From Nematopogon swammerdamellus (taxonomy: Eukaryota > Arthropoda > Insecta > Lepidoptera > Adelidae): a DNA stretch of 64,000 nucleotides. Below, in pieces: positions 1-10,887 of this stretch. The notes under the pieces were generated by a model. That model saw only the letters and a program-made list of their open reading frames with translations. It searched no databases and was not told the DNA's origin. The translations under genes and the position numbers were made by a program. Each line of letters begins with the position of its first letter. The first letter of the stretch is position 1. The stretch covers positions 18,253,741-18,317,740 of the forward strand of contig OX336348.1 in the NCBI GenBank assembly GCA_946902875.1, given 5' to 3'.

Positions 1-643
1 GAGCCGCGCGGGGCGGGAAGCGAGCGGGAGAGGGGCTAGCTAGCGACTAGCAGCTGTGGACTAGCGGCCCGGCGGCGCCGGCCGGTCAGTCAACACGTGC
101 ATTGGAATACGTAGGGTTGCCACTTAGTCTACCAAAAATATATTTTTCGATTTATTATTTTACGAGTAAGTATTATGGTTAATTGCGCCCGTAGTCTAGT
201 GGTAAGTAAGGCGCTTCTCAATGCAGAAGTTGCGGGTTCAAATCCCGGGCATTAACTAATGTATTTATTTCCTTGATAAGGATTGATATACGTGCATTTC
301 ATAACGAATAGGTACGATCGCTCCGGTGAAGAAAAATAAAGTTAGGTAACTATTGCACAGTGGGCTATGAAAGGTATTTTTGTGTAAACTGCTTCTGATT
401 TCCACTGGACAATCGAACCGGATATAACAAATTGTGACAAGTTCGAGTGCAATATGACTGCCATAATGCAAAAATGTCCGTTTCGTCTCCCTTTAATGGC
501 TTGTTTAGAGCGAGATAAAACTAAAATGTTTGCAACAAACACGAATACGCAAAGCCAAGTGAAGTGCCGGCATAAGAATACTCAATAAACTATAAAACAA
601 AAACAATAAAAACAATACCTCCTATGTCAGTGGGCAGAGTCCG
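1..643 (+). repeat. Left arm of a long window-bounding inverted repeat
   Basis: This stretch reappears in reverse complement at 63367-63918. Identity is high across nearly the whole length: the GC-rich outer end (gagccgcgcggggcgggaag), the tRNA-like box, the segment ending in 'cctatgtcagtgggcagag'. The left arm has about 100 extra bases around 470-570 that the right arm lacks. The outer end coincides with base 1, so the repeat may continue out of the window. It could be two copies of one dispersed SINE-bearing repeat in opposite orientation, or the ends of one structure; the interior gives no support for a single transposon. Confidence 0.85.
186..251 (+). repeat. tRNA-like Pol III promoter unit (SINE-type head)
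   Basis: A box tagtctagtgg at 192-202 and B box ggttcaaatcc at 235-245 match the tRNA internal promoter consensus. Bases 187-191 (gcccg region) pair with cgggc near 247-251 like an acceptor stem, and cttct/agaag form an anticodon-type stem. The loop lacks the T expected before the anticodon and the D-arm has extra bases, so I read a tRNA-derived SINE head, not a working tRNA gene. The same unit lies in the right arm (63670-63728, minus strand). Confidence 0.6.
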
Positions 644-1116
644 TGCCTAGCAGTGGGACGTTTAGATTAGGATTATAGAAGAAAGCAGATAGTGAATTTC
701 ATCGAAAAAATCGTTTTTATGTATTTATTAAACTTAAAATACAGAACTATAATAACTTGAAATACATACCTAAACTTATATAGGTTTTTAAATTACCGTG
801 GTTGTTTGACATTTTAAGAATAAAAAATAAAAAACTAGAAAAAAACAGCTGTACAAAAAACTAGAAAATAATAAGGACACAAGCCTGGGCCTTCTTAAGA
901 TTTTACGTCTGGGTAAGAAATCGTGCAATACTAGCGTGCTGTCTTCTCATGTCGGATGCCAAAGGGCACATTGTGTCGCTGCGTCAGCGGAATAAGTAAT
1001 AAATTGAAACTTTTAAAAGACTAATATAAAAACGTGGGGCGCATGTTATTTATTACGCATATTATACGCCCCACGTTTTTATATTAGTCTGTTAAAAGTC
1101 TCAATTTATTACTTAT

Positions 1117-1995
1117 CAGTACCAGATAAATCAGGACCTGGATAAGGTCTGGCAGTGGTCAATGAGTCATGGACTGTGCCTCAACCCACAAAAATCTGTA
1201 TTTATGATTATGGGAAACAGGAGAGTTATTTCTCAAATGAAGACGAGTAACCCGCTACTATACCTAAATGGATGTACAATCCCACTGGTCGAATGCGCCC
1301 GAAACTTGGGGTTGTACATGGATAGTGAGCTCAGGTTCGATACACATGTAACGAAAAAAATCCAAGCTGCAATGATTCGACTCAGAGCCCTTTACCGTAT
1401 TCGTGACCACCTCTCTGTGAACGTCAGGCATACCCTAGTTGAAACCTTAGTGCTGTCTCACTTCAACTATTGCGACTCTGTTTACGGCCCACGTATAACA
1501 AAGAAGACAGCACTAAGGATACAGAGAATTCAAAACTCATGCATACGATTCTGCAGAGGGGTGGGCAAGAGGACTAGAATATCTCCCATTCTCAATGACC
1601 TTAATATTATAAATATGGAGAACCGAAGGCGCCTGCACTTCTCTTGTCAGGTGCATAGGGTGATCCATAGACAAATGCCTGAAAGACTTATGCCTGAAGG
1701 TATTGTTTTATGTAGTTATTTATAGTGTTAGTCTTTGTTTGTAGATAAAAAAAAGTATCGGGTTTATGTTTCTTAGTGTTCTATATTTACTACTCTGGGC
1801 CCATCTGAAAAACAGCGCTATAGGTCGCCTTGTGCACCTATAGCCCATGCTGAGATGGTTCCATATTGTCATTACTTGTGTTGTTAATTTAGGTTTTACG
1901 TGTATAAGTTCTTTTTTGTAATGTTTTCTTTTCTTTGTGTATACCTATGTATAATGACAATAAATAATATTTTTCTTTCTTTTCTTTCTTTCTTC
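1117..1995 (+). mobile_element. 5'-truncated LINE inserted in foldback copy A
   Basis: The insertion is bounded by a 10-bp target duplication, tattacttat, at 1107-1116 and 1996-2005. It carries the end of a reverse transcriptase frame (1120-1725), a 3' UTR, and a terminal (TTTCTTTC)n-like tail at about 1972-1995. Only the last 880 bp of the element arrived, which is normal for target-primed reverse transcription. Microsatellite-type 3' ends and the thumb-domain sequence fit the CR1/L2/Jockey group; I cannot place it further. Confidence 0.85.
1120..1725 (+). pseudogene. LINE reverse transcriptase C-terminal fragment
   Basis: The frame is open from the insertion junction to a stop at 1723-1725. 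It holds the post-catalytic part of a non-LTR reverse transcriptase: a substrate-memory segment (GLCLNPQKS...), the ARNLGLYMDSELRFDTHV block, and the thumb pattern VLSHFNYCDSVYG followed by IQRIQNSCIRF. The YxDD catalytic box, endonuclease and ORF1 are absent because of 5' truncation. The nominal ATG at 1162 lies inside this partial frame and is not a biological start. Confidence 0.8.
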
Positions 1996-2251
1996 TATTA
2001 CTTATTCCGCTGACGCAGCGACACAATGTGCCCTTTGGCATCCGACATGAGAAGACAGCACGCTAGTATTGCACGATTTCTTACCCAGACGTAAAATCTT
2101 AAGAAGGCCCAGGCTTGTGTCCTTATTAATTTCTAGTTTTTTGTACAGCTGTTTTTTTCTAGTTTTTTTATTTTTAATAAAACCGTTTAACTTATAATTT
2201 TTTTACCAATTTTTTTATTTACTCGTTTTTAGTTTGATTTTTGGCTCGTAT

Positions 2252-2640
2252 CATTCATTACGTAAACTCGTCATCCTTTCCAACTCTCTCATTGCATCTT
2301 TGTTACTCGGTTTCTTACCTGTCAATTACTCACAATCAAGCTCCTCAATACATAACCCTTCTAAAGACTTTACGCGACTCAATGCAACATACGCTTGACC
2401 CTCCTCAAATAGGCTGGAGCTCAAATACACGACAGCACGGTCAACAGTACTGCCCTTCATTTTATGGACAGTGGAGGCCCATGACAAAATTATTGGTAAG
2501 ATCCGTCTCTCAGCTGTTCCATAATTAAACTTTGCTGGAAACTGTATGGCTTTAGGATGGATAAGGTGTCCGCCGTCTCTTTCAAAATCAATTTGAACAG
2601 ATGGTATGTCTGTTTCATACTTTTGCGTTCGACAAGTATG
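2252..2640 (-). pseudogene. Pif1-type helicase C-terminal remnant, copy A
   Basis: On the minus strand the translation carries superfamily-1 Pif1 motifs: [15 protein letters not shown] (motif V region) and [15 protein letters not shown] (motif VI). A stop at 2326-2328 cuts the tail that copy C still reads (LTGKKPSN...). The Gln usual in the HKMQGS motif is Lys here. Walker A and the N-terminal three quarters of a helicase are missing; that side is occupied by the 130-bp array, into which the frame runs. Pif1 helicases of this type occur in Helitrons and related lepidopteran elements; I saw no Rep endonuclease motif, so Helitron is a guess. Confidence 0.75.
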
Positions 2641-5345
2641 GGACACTCGTCCAAACAAACCAAATGAGCCCAAACTCGAGGGGGTTACTAGTAACGGTTG
2701 AAGAGTTCCACTGTACACCTCCTGACTCCATCATCAGACCCTCGTCACCAAGTGTATTGGTAAAAGTAAGGGACACTCGTCCAAACCAACCCTATGAGCC
2801 CAAACTTGAGGGGGTTAATAGTAACGGTTGAAGAGTTCCACTGTACACCTCCTGACTCCATCATCAGACCCTCGTCACCAAGTGTATTGGTAGAAGTATG
2901 GGACACTCGTCCAAACCAACCAAATGAGCCTAAACTCGAGGGGGTTACTAGTAACGGTTGAAGAGTTCCACTGTACACCTCCTGACTCCAACATCAGACC
3001 CTCGTCACCGAGTGTATTGATAGAAGTATAGGACACTCGTTCAAACAAACCAAATGAGCCCATACTCGAGGGGGTTACTAGTAACGGTTTAAGAGTTCCA
3101 CTGTACACCTCCAGATTCCATCATCAGACCCTCGTCACCAAGTGTATTGGTAGAAGTATGGGACACTCGTCCAAACCAACCAAATGAGCCCAAACTCGAG
3201 GGGGTTACTAGTAACGGTTGAAGAGTTCCACTGTACACCTCCTGACTTCATCATCAGACCCTCGTCCCCAAGTATATTGGTAGAACTATGGGACACTCGT
3301 CCAAACCTACAAAATGAGCCCAAACTCGACGGGGTTACTAGTAACGGTTGAAGAGTTCCACTGTACACCTCCTGACTCCATCATCAGACTCTCGTCACCA
3401 AGTGTATTGGTAGAAGTATGGGACACTCGTCCAAACCAACCAAATGAGCCCAAACTCGAGGGGGTTACTAGTAACGGTTGAAGAGTTCCACTGTACACCT
3501 GCTGACTCCATCATCAGACCCTTGTCACCAAGTGTATTGGTAGAAGTATGGGACACTCTTCCAAACCAACTATATGAGCCCAAACTCGAGGGGGTTACTA
3601 GTAACGGTTGAAGAGTTCCACTGTCCACCTCCTGACTCCATCATCAGACCCTCGTCACCAAGTGTATTGGTAGAAGTATGGAACACTCGTCCAAACCAAC
3701 CATATGAGCCCAAACTCGAGGGGGTTACTAGTAACGGTTGAAGAGTTCCACTGTACACCTCCTGACTCCATCATCAGACCCTCGTCACCAAGTGTATTGG
3801 TAGAAGTAAGGGACACTCGTCCAAACCAACCATATGAGCCCAAACTCGAGGGAGTTACTAGTAACGGTTGAAGAGTTCCACTGTACACCTCCTGACTCCA
3901 TCATCAGACCCTCGCCAAGTGTATTGATAGAAGTATAGGACACTCGTTCAAACAAACCAAATGAGCCCATACTCGAGGGGGTTACTAGTAACGGTTTAAG
4001 AGTTCCACTGTACACCTCCTGATTCCATCATCAGACCCTCGTCACCAAGTGTATTGGTAGAAGTATGGGACACTCGTCCAAACAAACCAAATGAGCCCAA
4101 ACTCGAGGGGGTTACTAGTAACGGTTGAAGAGTTCCACTGTACACCTCCTGACTTCATCATCAGACCCTCGTCCCCTAGTATATTGGTAGAACTATGGGA
4201 CACTCGTCCAAACCTACAAAATGAGCCCAAACTCGACGGGGTTACTAGTAACGGTTGAAGAGTTCCACTGTACACCTCCTGACTCCATCATCAGACCCTC
4301 GTCACCAAGTGTATTGGTAGAAGTAAGGGACACTCGTCCAAACCAACCATATGAGCCCAAACTCGAGGGAGTTACTAGTAACGGTTGAAGAGTTCCACTG
4401 TACACCTCCTGACTCCATCATCAGACCCTCGCCAAGTGTATTGATAGAAGTATAGGACACTCGTTCAAACAAACCAAATGAGCCCATACTCGAGGGGGTT
4501 ACTAGTAACGGTTTAAGAGTTCCACTGTACACCTCCTGATTCCATCATCAGACCCTCGTCACCAAGTGTATTGGTAGAAGTATGGGACACTCGTCCAAAC
4601 GAACCAAATGAGCCCAAACTTGAGGGGGTTACTAGTAACGGTTGAAGAGTTCCACTGTACACCTCCTGACTTCATCATCAGACCCTCGTCCCCTAGTATA
4701 TTGGTAGAACTATGGGACACTCGTCCAAACCTACAAAATGAGCCCAAACTCGACGGGGTTACTAGTAACGGTTGAAGAGTTCCACTGTACACCTCCTGAC
4801 TCCATTATCAGACTCTCGTCACCAAGTGTATTGGTAGAAGTATGGGACACTCGTCCAAACCAAACAAATGAGCCCAAACTCGAGGGGGTTACTAGTAACG
4901 GTTGAAGAGTTCCACTGTACACCTCCTGACTTCATCATCAGACCCTCGTCCCCTAGTATATTGGTAGAACTATGGGACACTCGTCCAAACCTACAAAATG
5001 AGCCCAAACTCGACGGGGTTACTAGTAACGGTTGAAGAGTTCCACTGTACACCTCCTGACTCCATTATCAGACTCTCGTCACCAAGTGTATTGGTAGAAG
5101 TATGGGACACTCGTCCAAACCAAACAAATGAGCCCAAACTCGAGGGGGTTACTAGTAACGGTTGAAGAGTTCCACTGTACACCTCCTGACTCCATCATCA
5201 GACCCTCGTCACCAAGTGTATTGGTAGAAGTATGGGACACTCTTCCAAACCAACCATATGAGCCCAAACTCGAGGGGGTTACTAGTAACGGTTGAAGAGT
5301 TCCACTGTCCACCTCCTGACTCTATCATCAGACCCTCGTTACCAA
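2641..5345. repeat. 130-bp tandem array A (about 21 units)
   Basis: Head-to-tail units of 130 bp, each with a conserved core gggacactcgtccaaacc, a CTCGAG palindrome, and gttactagtaacgg. Variants with 127 bp (gaccctcgccaag) occur at about 3911 and 4428. Positions 3780-4297 and 4297-4814 repeat as a higher-order block of four monomers (517 bp), which points to recent unequal exchange. On the minus strand one frame of the monomer joins the helicase frame, so the array grew from or into coding sequence, but 130 is not a multiple of 3 and the array is not coding. Confidence 0.95.
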
Positions 5346-5543
5346 GTTGAAATTATCATAATATTGTATTGTCACGAGAACTCAATGTGTGTGCAAAGTT
5401 TCATAAAAATCGGTTCAGTAGAAGTAGTTGAAAAAGTTGTCGCAAGATTTGAAACAAAGATAGTAACAAACAAACAAATATACGGAGTCAAGCTAAATAA
5501 ATAATAATAATAAAAATAATAATAAAATAATAAAAACCGTTTA
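5346..5543 (+). repeat. Right-end tail of composite copy A
   Basis: This tail follows the array and is shared with copy C (55786-55944): ttgaaattatcataatattg, caaagtttcataaaaatcgg, acaaacaaacaaatatacgg. In copy C it ends at taaaaccgtttaa, the reverse complement of ttaaacggtttta near the left edge of the palindrome. Copy A has an (AAT)n expansion at 5500-5530 before the same terminal motif. It marks the right boundary of the composite. No coding sequence. Confidence 0.8.
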
Positions 5544-5692
5544 AAAACGGTTTTACTCACTATTGAAATACGAGCTGTGTGGCTCGACATTTCGGCCAGA
5601 GTGCTCATGATGATGGGCATACATTTGGCCCGAAACATCGAACCAGACAGCTCGTATTTCGACCGCGAGTAAAGCCGTTTTTTATTCTTATA
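5541..5692. repeat. Imperfect inverted repeat abutting composite copy A
   Basis: Arms at about 5541-5597 and 5624-5692 are reverse complements with scattered mismatches: aaatacgagctgt...cgacatttcggcc against ggcccgaaacatcgaacc...agctcgtatttcgacc. The outer bases aaaacggtttt overlap the terminal motif of the neighbouring composite. It is a small foldback or MITE remnant of about 150 bp. Confidence 0.7.
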
Positions 5693-6400
5693 ATACCTAC
5701 ACATAATAACTAGAATAATATCTAAAAAACTAAACTTAATAATAAAGAATTAATAACTGCGGCCTTGGCCTTGAACTAAACTTAAAATCTTCGAACCAAA
5801 CATACATAAAATAAAGAGTGCAGCATTTATTAAAAAAAATATATAACTAAAAAACCATTAGGTATACTTTGGACTACACACACAAACACAACTAAAATAA
5901 CTCTTCCTCCGTCCTTAAACAAAATAATTTAAATTACAGATTAAAAATTTTCACTTTCCCTTAAACAATGTATTATCTTGGAATATTTTATCCATCTTTC
6001 TCGTATTGATCCCTTAGTAGGATGTGTAAACCTTGTAAACAAAAAAATTGTTCTTGAAAATTTCTCAATTACTTACTAATTCAAAAAAATTTAAAGAATA
6101 GCGACAACCCTAATTAGCGGTCAATTCACTCTCATATTTTAACGTGGTTTAATACATATTTACTTACTTTCATACATGATATCCCAGAACTCTATTTCTA
6201 ATCATTCATATGTGGCAGCCCTATGAGCGCGTTCAATTTATTTGTTTAATTAAATAATGCTTATGTTCTTGCAATGGCAGTGACCTGCCATTGATACATA
6301 AAATGTACAAAATTTTCAAATTGAAGTAGCGTTGTGACAACCCTAATTTGCCAGTGGAACCAAATATTTCTAAGCACATGGAAAACAAGATATTATATAT
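5693..6400. other. AT-rich spacer, nothing recognised
   Basis: About 700 bases of AT-rich sequence with homopolymer runs and no open frame worth reporting. The short phrase gacaaccctaatt recurs at about 6104 and 6339, probably from related old repeats. I see no gene, RNA or regulatory signal. Confidence 0.5.
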
Positions 6401-6890
6401 AAGGTCTTTCAAAATTAGTTAATAGTACGCTAAGGGGGGGTTCTGTATCGGAAATAAATAACTTTTGAAGAACAAAGATATTTCTTTACATAAAAAAAAT
6501 TTTTTTTTATGTAAAATGTAAAAAAAAATATTTTCTTAATCGGTTCAGTTTCATGTTAGGAACAAAAAAGTCTTCCAACACATAGATCTATTTCTTTCAG
6601 AAATTGTGAAAAACCACAATTTTAGTTTTATTAGTATGGAATAGAAAGCAATTGATTTTTTTACCAACTTACACGTGTTACATCAAAATGGTAATGAAGA
6701 CTTTTTTGTTACTGTTATGAAACTGAATCTATTAGGCTATAAAAATCAACCACATATTTTTTTATTTAAATATATAAAAAACATTTTACATAAAAAAAGC
6801 CCAAGGTCCAAAAATTTGTATATAGGTTTTACTCCCTATATGATGCAGAACCCCCCCTTAGCGTACTATTAACTAATTTTGAAAGACCTT
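6401..6890. mobile_element. MITE with about 45-bp terminal inverted repeats
   Basis: The ends are reverse complements over about 45 bases: aaggtctttcaaaattagtt at 6401-6420 and its complement ending at 6890; the arm continues through aatagtacgctaagggggg. The element is about 490 bp and has no transposase. It lies in a TATATA-rich target; a TA duplication is possible but cannot be resolved from such flanks. A Tc1/mariner-like non-autonomous element is one option. Confidence 0.8.
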
Positions 6891-7851
6891 ATATATTAAT
6901 AAAATTAAGATCACAATGAAGTGATACTTACCTATGAAATGAGATGCCATCAGTTTTTCCAATATTTTTGGTATGATTTTTGCAATATCGCAACACACAA
7001 CTGGGCATAATGATTAATGACTGACGCGATGCGAGCCGCAGACGGACGGCAGCGAGCGCGCGGGCGGCGCGTCCGCCGCGTTCGGCCGCTCGCGAGCTAC
7101 TAGTCTCAAGAGGGTCTCACCGCGTAATGGATACTCCACCGCGGTGGAGCGAAGGCTGTTGCCCGAGTAAGAGGTCTAGTAGAATACATGATACGTCATT
7201 GTTTTTTACAATCTTTACAATATAATTTTAGTAGTCTAGTAAAATTATAATAATACTAACTTTTACCAGTAAGATTGTGAATTTTTGCTTTGACTCGCAA
7301 TAATACGAAGGATTATGATTTTACTAGTAAAATTATAATTTTACTAATCTTATAATAATACTGCGACATATATAAAGTAAAATACCTTATGAATAGTTTC
7401 ATATGCTCTAGTTATATTACATCAAACGAAGTTATATAAAATTATGAAATTAAATAACAGAATGTGTGTCAGGATCGCGGCACGTGGAGATATGTTATCT
7501 CTTCTTCTTCGTATGTATGTAAGTAAATAATAAATTTGGCGATATTATATATAAACGTTTACGTCAAACATTACATTATTACATTATACAGACATTTCAA
7601 CAGTTGTAACGTTTTGTTTATTTGACCTGAGGATAATACCTATATATTTTGCTGTTCTACTAAAAATCTGCTTACATCTTTAGAGTGCCACGTTCAATTT
7701 TGTTCCGCGCTCCATTTTTGCGATTTACAATATGTGTTGAGGTCAATAACTCCACCCTGTATGATTCAAGGTAATACGTTTGTTACAGAAAGAGAAATTG
7801 CGAATGTGAGGTAAATTTGAAAGACAACTCTATTCAATTGAGAAAAAGAAA
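6891..7851 (+). other. Upstream region of the NACHT locus
   Basis: Contains a GC-rich block at about 7020-7100 (gcgcgggcggcgcgtccgcc) in otherwise AT-rich DNA, a perfect 16-bp palindrome ctccaccgcggtggag at 7134-7149, and AT-rich inverted phrases around 7220-7370. A pyrimidine/AG context, gtttgttacag at 7779-7789, could be a 3' splice site just before the first coding frame. I cannot point to a convincing core promoter. Confidence 0.35.
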
Positions 7852-7855
7852 ATGG
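7779..7855 (+). promoter_or_regulatory. Possible splice acceptor and start context of the NACHT gene
   Basis: The sequence gtttgttacag ends at 7789 and is followed by 62 bases without an ATG up to the chosen start at 7852. The start context aaaatggag fits the insect preference for A at -3. This supports 7852 as the translation start of the ancestral gene, with a 5' UTR exon boundary at 7789/7790. It is a sequence-only inference. Confidence 0.35.
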
Positions 7856-8934
7856 AGTCAGATGAGACTGAACTTAACGACGACACAGACTGGAACGAGC
7901 TGAAGGAGTACATCAAGGATGCAACTGAAGACGATGTTGAATCAATTTTAAAAGAAAACGCAGCTTTCAACTCACGAGAAAACATAAACAGAGTTTTACA
8001 CATGGCGGTCGCAATGAACAGAGAAAATATTATCGCTCTAGCGATCAACATGGGAGCAGACATCAACGCCGTCGACGAGAATGGAGACTCTCCTCTTCAT
8101 ATTGCCGTTAGAAAAATACACTGTGCTGGATTAGTGAAATATGTAATAGGGTGTGGAGCAGATAGGGAACTTCGGAACAATAATAATCAAAAACCTATCC
8201 ATCATATAAACGAAAAATTGCTCATCGAAACCAAACCACGGAGAAAAGCAAAGTTACAATCTATCAAAATGCTGCTCATCGAAAAACAAATAGATATAAA
8301 AGAAAAAGACGACCATAAGTCAACAGCAACGTCCAACTTAGATTTAGAGTTTCAATGCTCTGAAGGCTCTAAAGGTTTCAAAGGAAACTTGACCGGAGCT
8401 ATGTTTCAAACTAAGCTTTTAATGCTTTTCACCAAGCTTGCTATGGACCGAGGGTGTGAATTCAGATTAGCGACCGAAATAGAATCTGCGGGCAAATTTG
8501 ACGACGTCGTTTTAAGATATAAAGAAAACGAAAAAATAGTGTACAGATTTGTACAGGCGAAGCATAGAGACAACCCTTCCGCCAGCACCATTAGGGATTT
8601 CGATTTATTCTCTTCGGACACGAAAGGAGATTTTAATATTGTTAAGTATTTAATATCGTTTATTAATATAAGTAACAGCACAACATATCAAGATGGTGTA
8701 TTAAAAGACTTTATAATTTGTACAAATACTGATTTAGAGTCCAAATCAAAGGATTACTTTACTTGTAAAGACTTATTAGGGAATGAAATTATGTATCTAA
8801 ATAAGTGCGCTGGAAAGAAGTACCTATTAAAACGTGAAAATGACAACAAAAACATAACTAACTATTTAATTAGGCCAATGAAGTGTATAGCGCTAGATGC
8901 GTTAAACCACAAAGCAATTGAAACTATAAAATAA
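7852..8934 (+). CDS. N-terminal part: ankyrin repeats plus PD-(D/E)xK-like nuclease segment
   Basis: 360 codons. Residues 1-44 are acidic. Two clear ankyrin repeats follow (about 45-75 and 78-108; SPLHIAVRK), with a weaker third to about 150. From about 174 the pattern changes: KGNLTGAMFQTKLLMLF, then Glu209, FDDVV (Asp217/218) and VQAKH (Gln235, Lys237). An acidic residue, a DD and a QxK spaced like this fit a PD-(D/E)xK fold such as the DUF4297/Cap4 or Mrr-like nucleases that head bacterial STAND proteins. The assignment is by eye. The frame ends at TAA 8932-8934, but the same frame continues directly after it, so the stop probably truncates the ancestral protein. A short intron ending at the AG of 'gaattgcag' (about 8957) is a less likely alternative. 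Confidence 0.7.
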   Translation: MESDETELNDDTDWNELKEYIKDATEDDVESILKENAAFNSRENINRVLHMAVAMNRENIIALAINMGADINAVDENGDSPLHIAVRKIHCAGLVKYVIGCGADRELRNNNNQKPIHHINEKLLIETKPRRKAKLQSIKMLLIEKQIDIKEKDDHKSTATSNLDLEFQCSEGSKGFKGNLTGAMFQTKLLMLFTKLAMDRGCEFRLATEIESAGKFDDVVLRYKENEKIVYRFVQAKHRDNPSASTIRDFDLFSSDTKGDFNIVKYLISFINISNSTTYQDGVLKDFIICTNTDLESKSKDYFTCKDLLGNEIMYLNKCAGKKYLLKRENDNKNITNYLIRPMKCIALDALNHKAIETIK

Positions 8935-10887
8935 GATGAAATAAGAACCGAATTGCAGACACAATTTGAATTAGTCAATAAAATAAAAACAGTTACTGTA
9001 AATAATGAATGTGACGCTAGACTGTGGACGTTTGGAAGAATTAACAAGGAGGGCGCAAAGATATTTGAGAACTATTTGAAAATATTAGCAAAATACAAAA
9101 ATAATATCAATAATGCCGTTGACGTTAAAACTACCTCAGAAGGAATCAAAGAAATATTTCCCATTGATGGCGAAGAGCCGTGCTACAGTGGTGATTTAAA
9201 ACAATTCAAAGCAAACGCCTGCATCATAATACGCGAGCATAGTCAGAAGGTAAAGAATCAGAAAGGTATACTCCTCAATTGCTGTATGGACGACGGTTTA
9301 ATTGAAGTCCAAATAAATGAATTTATGACAAAATTTGGAATAGTAACCAACTACCCGGGAATTCATGAACTAAACAACCTAATCAGCCATGAACTTGGCA
9401 GTGAATTTCAATTACTGGATGCTAGCTTTCTGAATGACTCATTTGAGAAGGATATGCTGAATTGGGTGAGGAGTTACGAAAAGAATAAGGCGAAATATTT
9501 TTTGGGAAAAGATGGTAAAGAAATATTTACTGAACTTACGCGCAAGTTGAACACCCTTATCGTTAATGGAGTCGGCAAATCCTATGTAGACCAAATTCGT
9601 CAGTACAACATCATCTTTGAGCGCGATGACTTGACAGTGATGAAATTTCTATTGAGTGATGAAAAACAAACTTCAAAAAAGATTCTCCACGTGCTAACGG
9701 AACACACTCGGTTAAGTATTATTAAAATAATATACACTTTAGAACGAAATTATAACTTAAATCATTTGGATAGCGTTATATTTACGAGCACCGAATCAAT
9801 TTGTTCAACAGAAATGTACAACAGAATAATAAATGCTTTCTCGTCAAACACCAGTCACAATATTCTAGTAATGGAATGCCAACACGAATCACTGGAATAT
9901 TTCGATTACAATCACTTAAGGTCTGCGATAAATACAATTCTCAACAACAATGAAAATAAAAAACTCATCCTTATAGCGCGTAGCGAGCGCTTTGCAGTTG
10001 AAAAATTCAAGTCCAGTAATTACTTCCAGGTGTTTGACAAAATTAGGTTTAAAGATCTAGAAGAACAATCGCGAAAGATAATTCTCAATAAGGATGTATT
10101 TTTTCAAGAAAACAGAGGAATATCTGCAACGAAAATACAAATAAAGGATTTGATGGATGAGGGTTCGGCGGACGGCATCATCGACGAGGAAATGTTATGG
10201 TGGCTTATAAAAAATAATACCATTAGAGTGGGCGATGACAGAGCTTTTGATTCCAGAGGATACAACAAAAAATATTATATTAAAAGGAAATTGCACCGTC
10301 AAATTCCAGGATCAAATTTATCAATCAAAAGTTGGAGAGCTAACACGTTCGTCCCCGAAGCACTTGAAGAACAAATAATAATTGTAGCCGACAATCTTGG
10401 AGAAGGCAAGTCTACCATGCTGACTGGTTTGTCGTACGATTTCAAGAAAAGATTTACGCATTCGTGGATCGTTCTGATAAATTTAACAGACTATGCGGTC
10501 AACAGTGATACGTCAACTGGATTAAAATATATTGAAATCGAAGATTGCGATAAAGAAAAGGGGATAGATATTTTCGCAAAAATGATAATTCGAGGCGACC
10601 CAAATGATGTTCAGGTTAAGTTTCAAAGAGAAAGAATCAAGGCTACCTTATATGGAAGACACAAAATAAAACTTATAGTAATGGTTGATGGCTTTGACGA
10701 AATGTCTCCCAATTACAAACGTAAGACTTGTATCCTACTAAGAATAATTAAAGACAGTAACGTTAGTCAACTCTGGGTTACAACTCGAGTACACCTGAAA
10801 ACATATTTGGAGAATGCGCTTCAAACGACGGCTTATATGATGATTGCCCTAACTCGTGAGAAGCAAGTGGGCTATTTAAGCCATTAA
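8935..10887 (+). pseudogene. Middle part: linker and NACHT NTPase core
   Basis: In frame with the preceding segment after a single TAA. Counting residues from 8953: about 470 residues of helical linker without a recognised domain, then Walker A (NLGEGKST, residues 481-488; Lys486 at 10408-10410), Walker B LIVMVDGFDE (574-583; Asp579 at 10687-10689) and a sensor-1-like WVTTR (608-612). The hhhhDGFDE form of Walker B is typical of NACHT P-loop NTPases. In the family this module oligomerises on ligand sensing and is regulated by ATP. The frame stops at TAA 10885-10887 right after TREKQVGYLSH, a stretch that in related insect proteins runs on without interruption. There is no start codon of its own at 8953 (TTG). 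Confidence 0.8.

Larger units (their letters stand above)
821..2222. mobile_element. Foldback palindrome, copy A (split by a LINE)
   Basis: Left arm 821-1041 and right arm 1067-1116 plus 1996-2222 are reverse complements around a 25-base centre (1042-1066). The centre is flanked by cgtggggcg and cgccccacg. The right arm is cut by a LINE insertion at 1117-1995. The outermost left 30-40 bases seen in copies B and C (ttaagttaaacggtttta) are degraded here. The right arm runs into the helicase remnant on its right, as in the other two copies, so the palindrome is one part of a larger composite element. No coding capacity. Confidence 0.85.

Noticed and set aside
181..255. Functional tRNA gene at the left end
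   Set aside because: Wrong loop residue before the anticodon and an irregular D-arm; the right-arm copy has a broken acceptor stem. SINE head is more likely.
2745..5312. Many 60-77-residue minus-strand proteins ([10 protein letters not shown]... type)
   Set aside because: They are the same tandem monomer read again and again; 130 bp is not a multiple of 3, so no long protein results.
2641..5345. CRISPR-like array
   Set aside because: The 130-bp units are contiguous with no unique spacers, the genome is eukaryotic, and there are no cas genes. It is a satellite.
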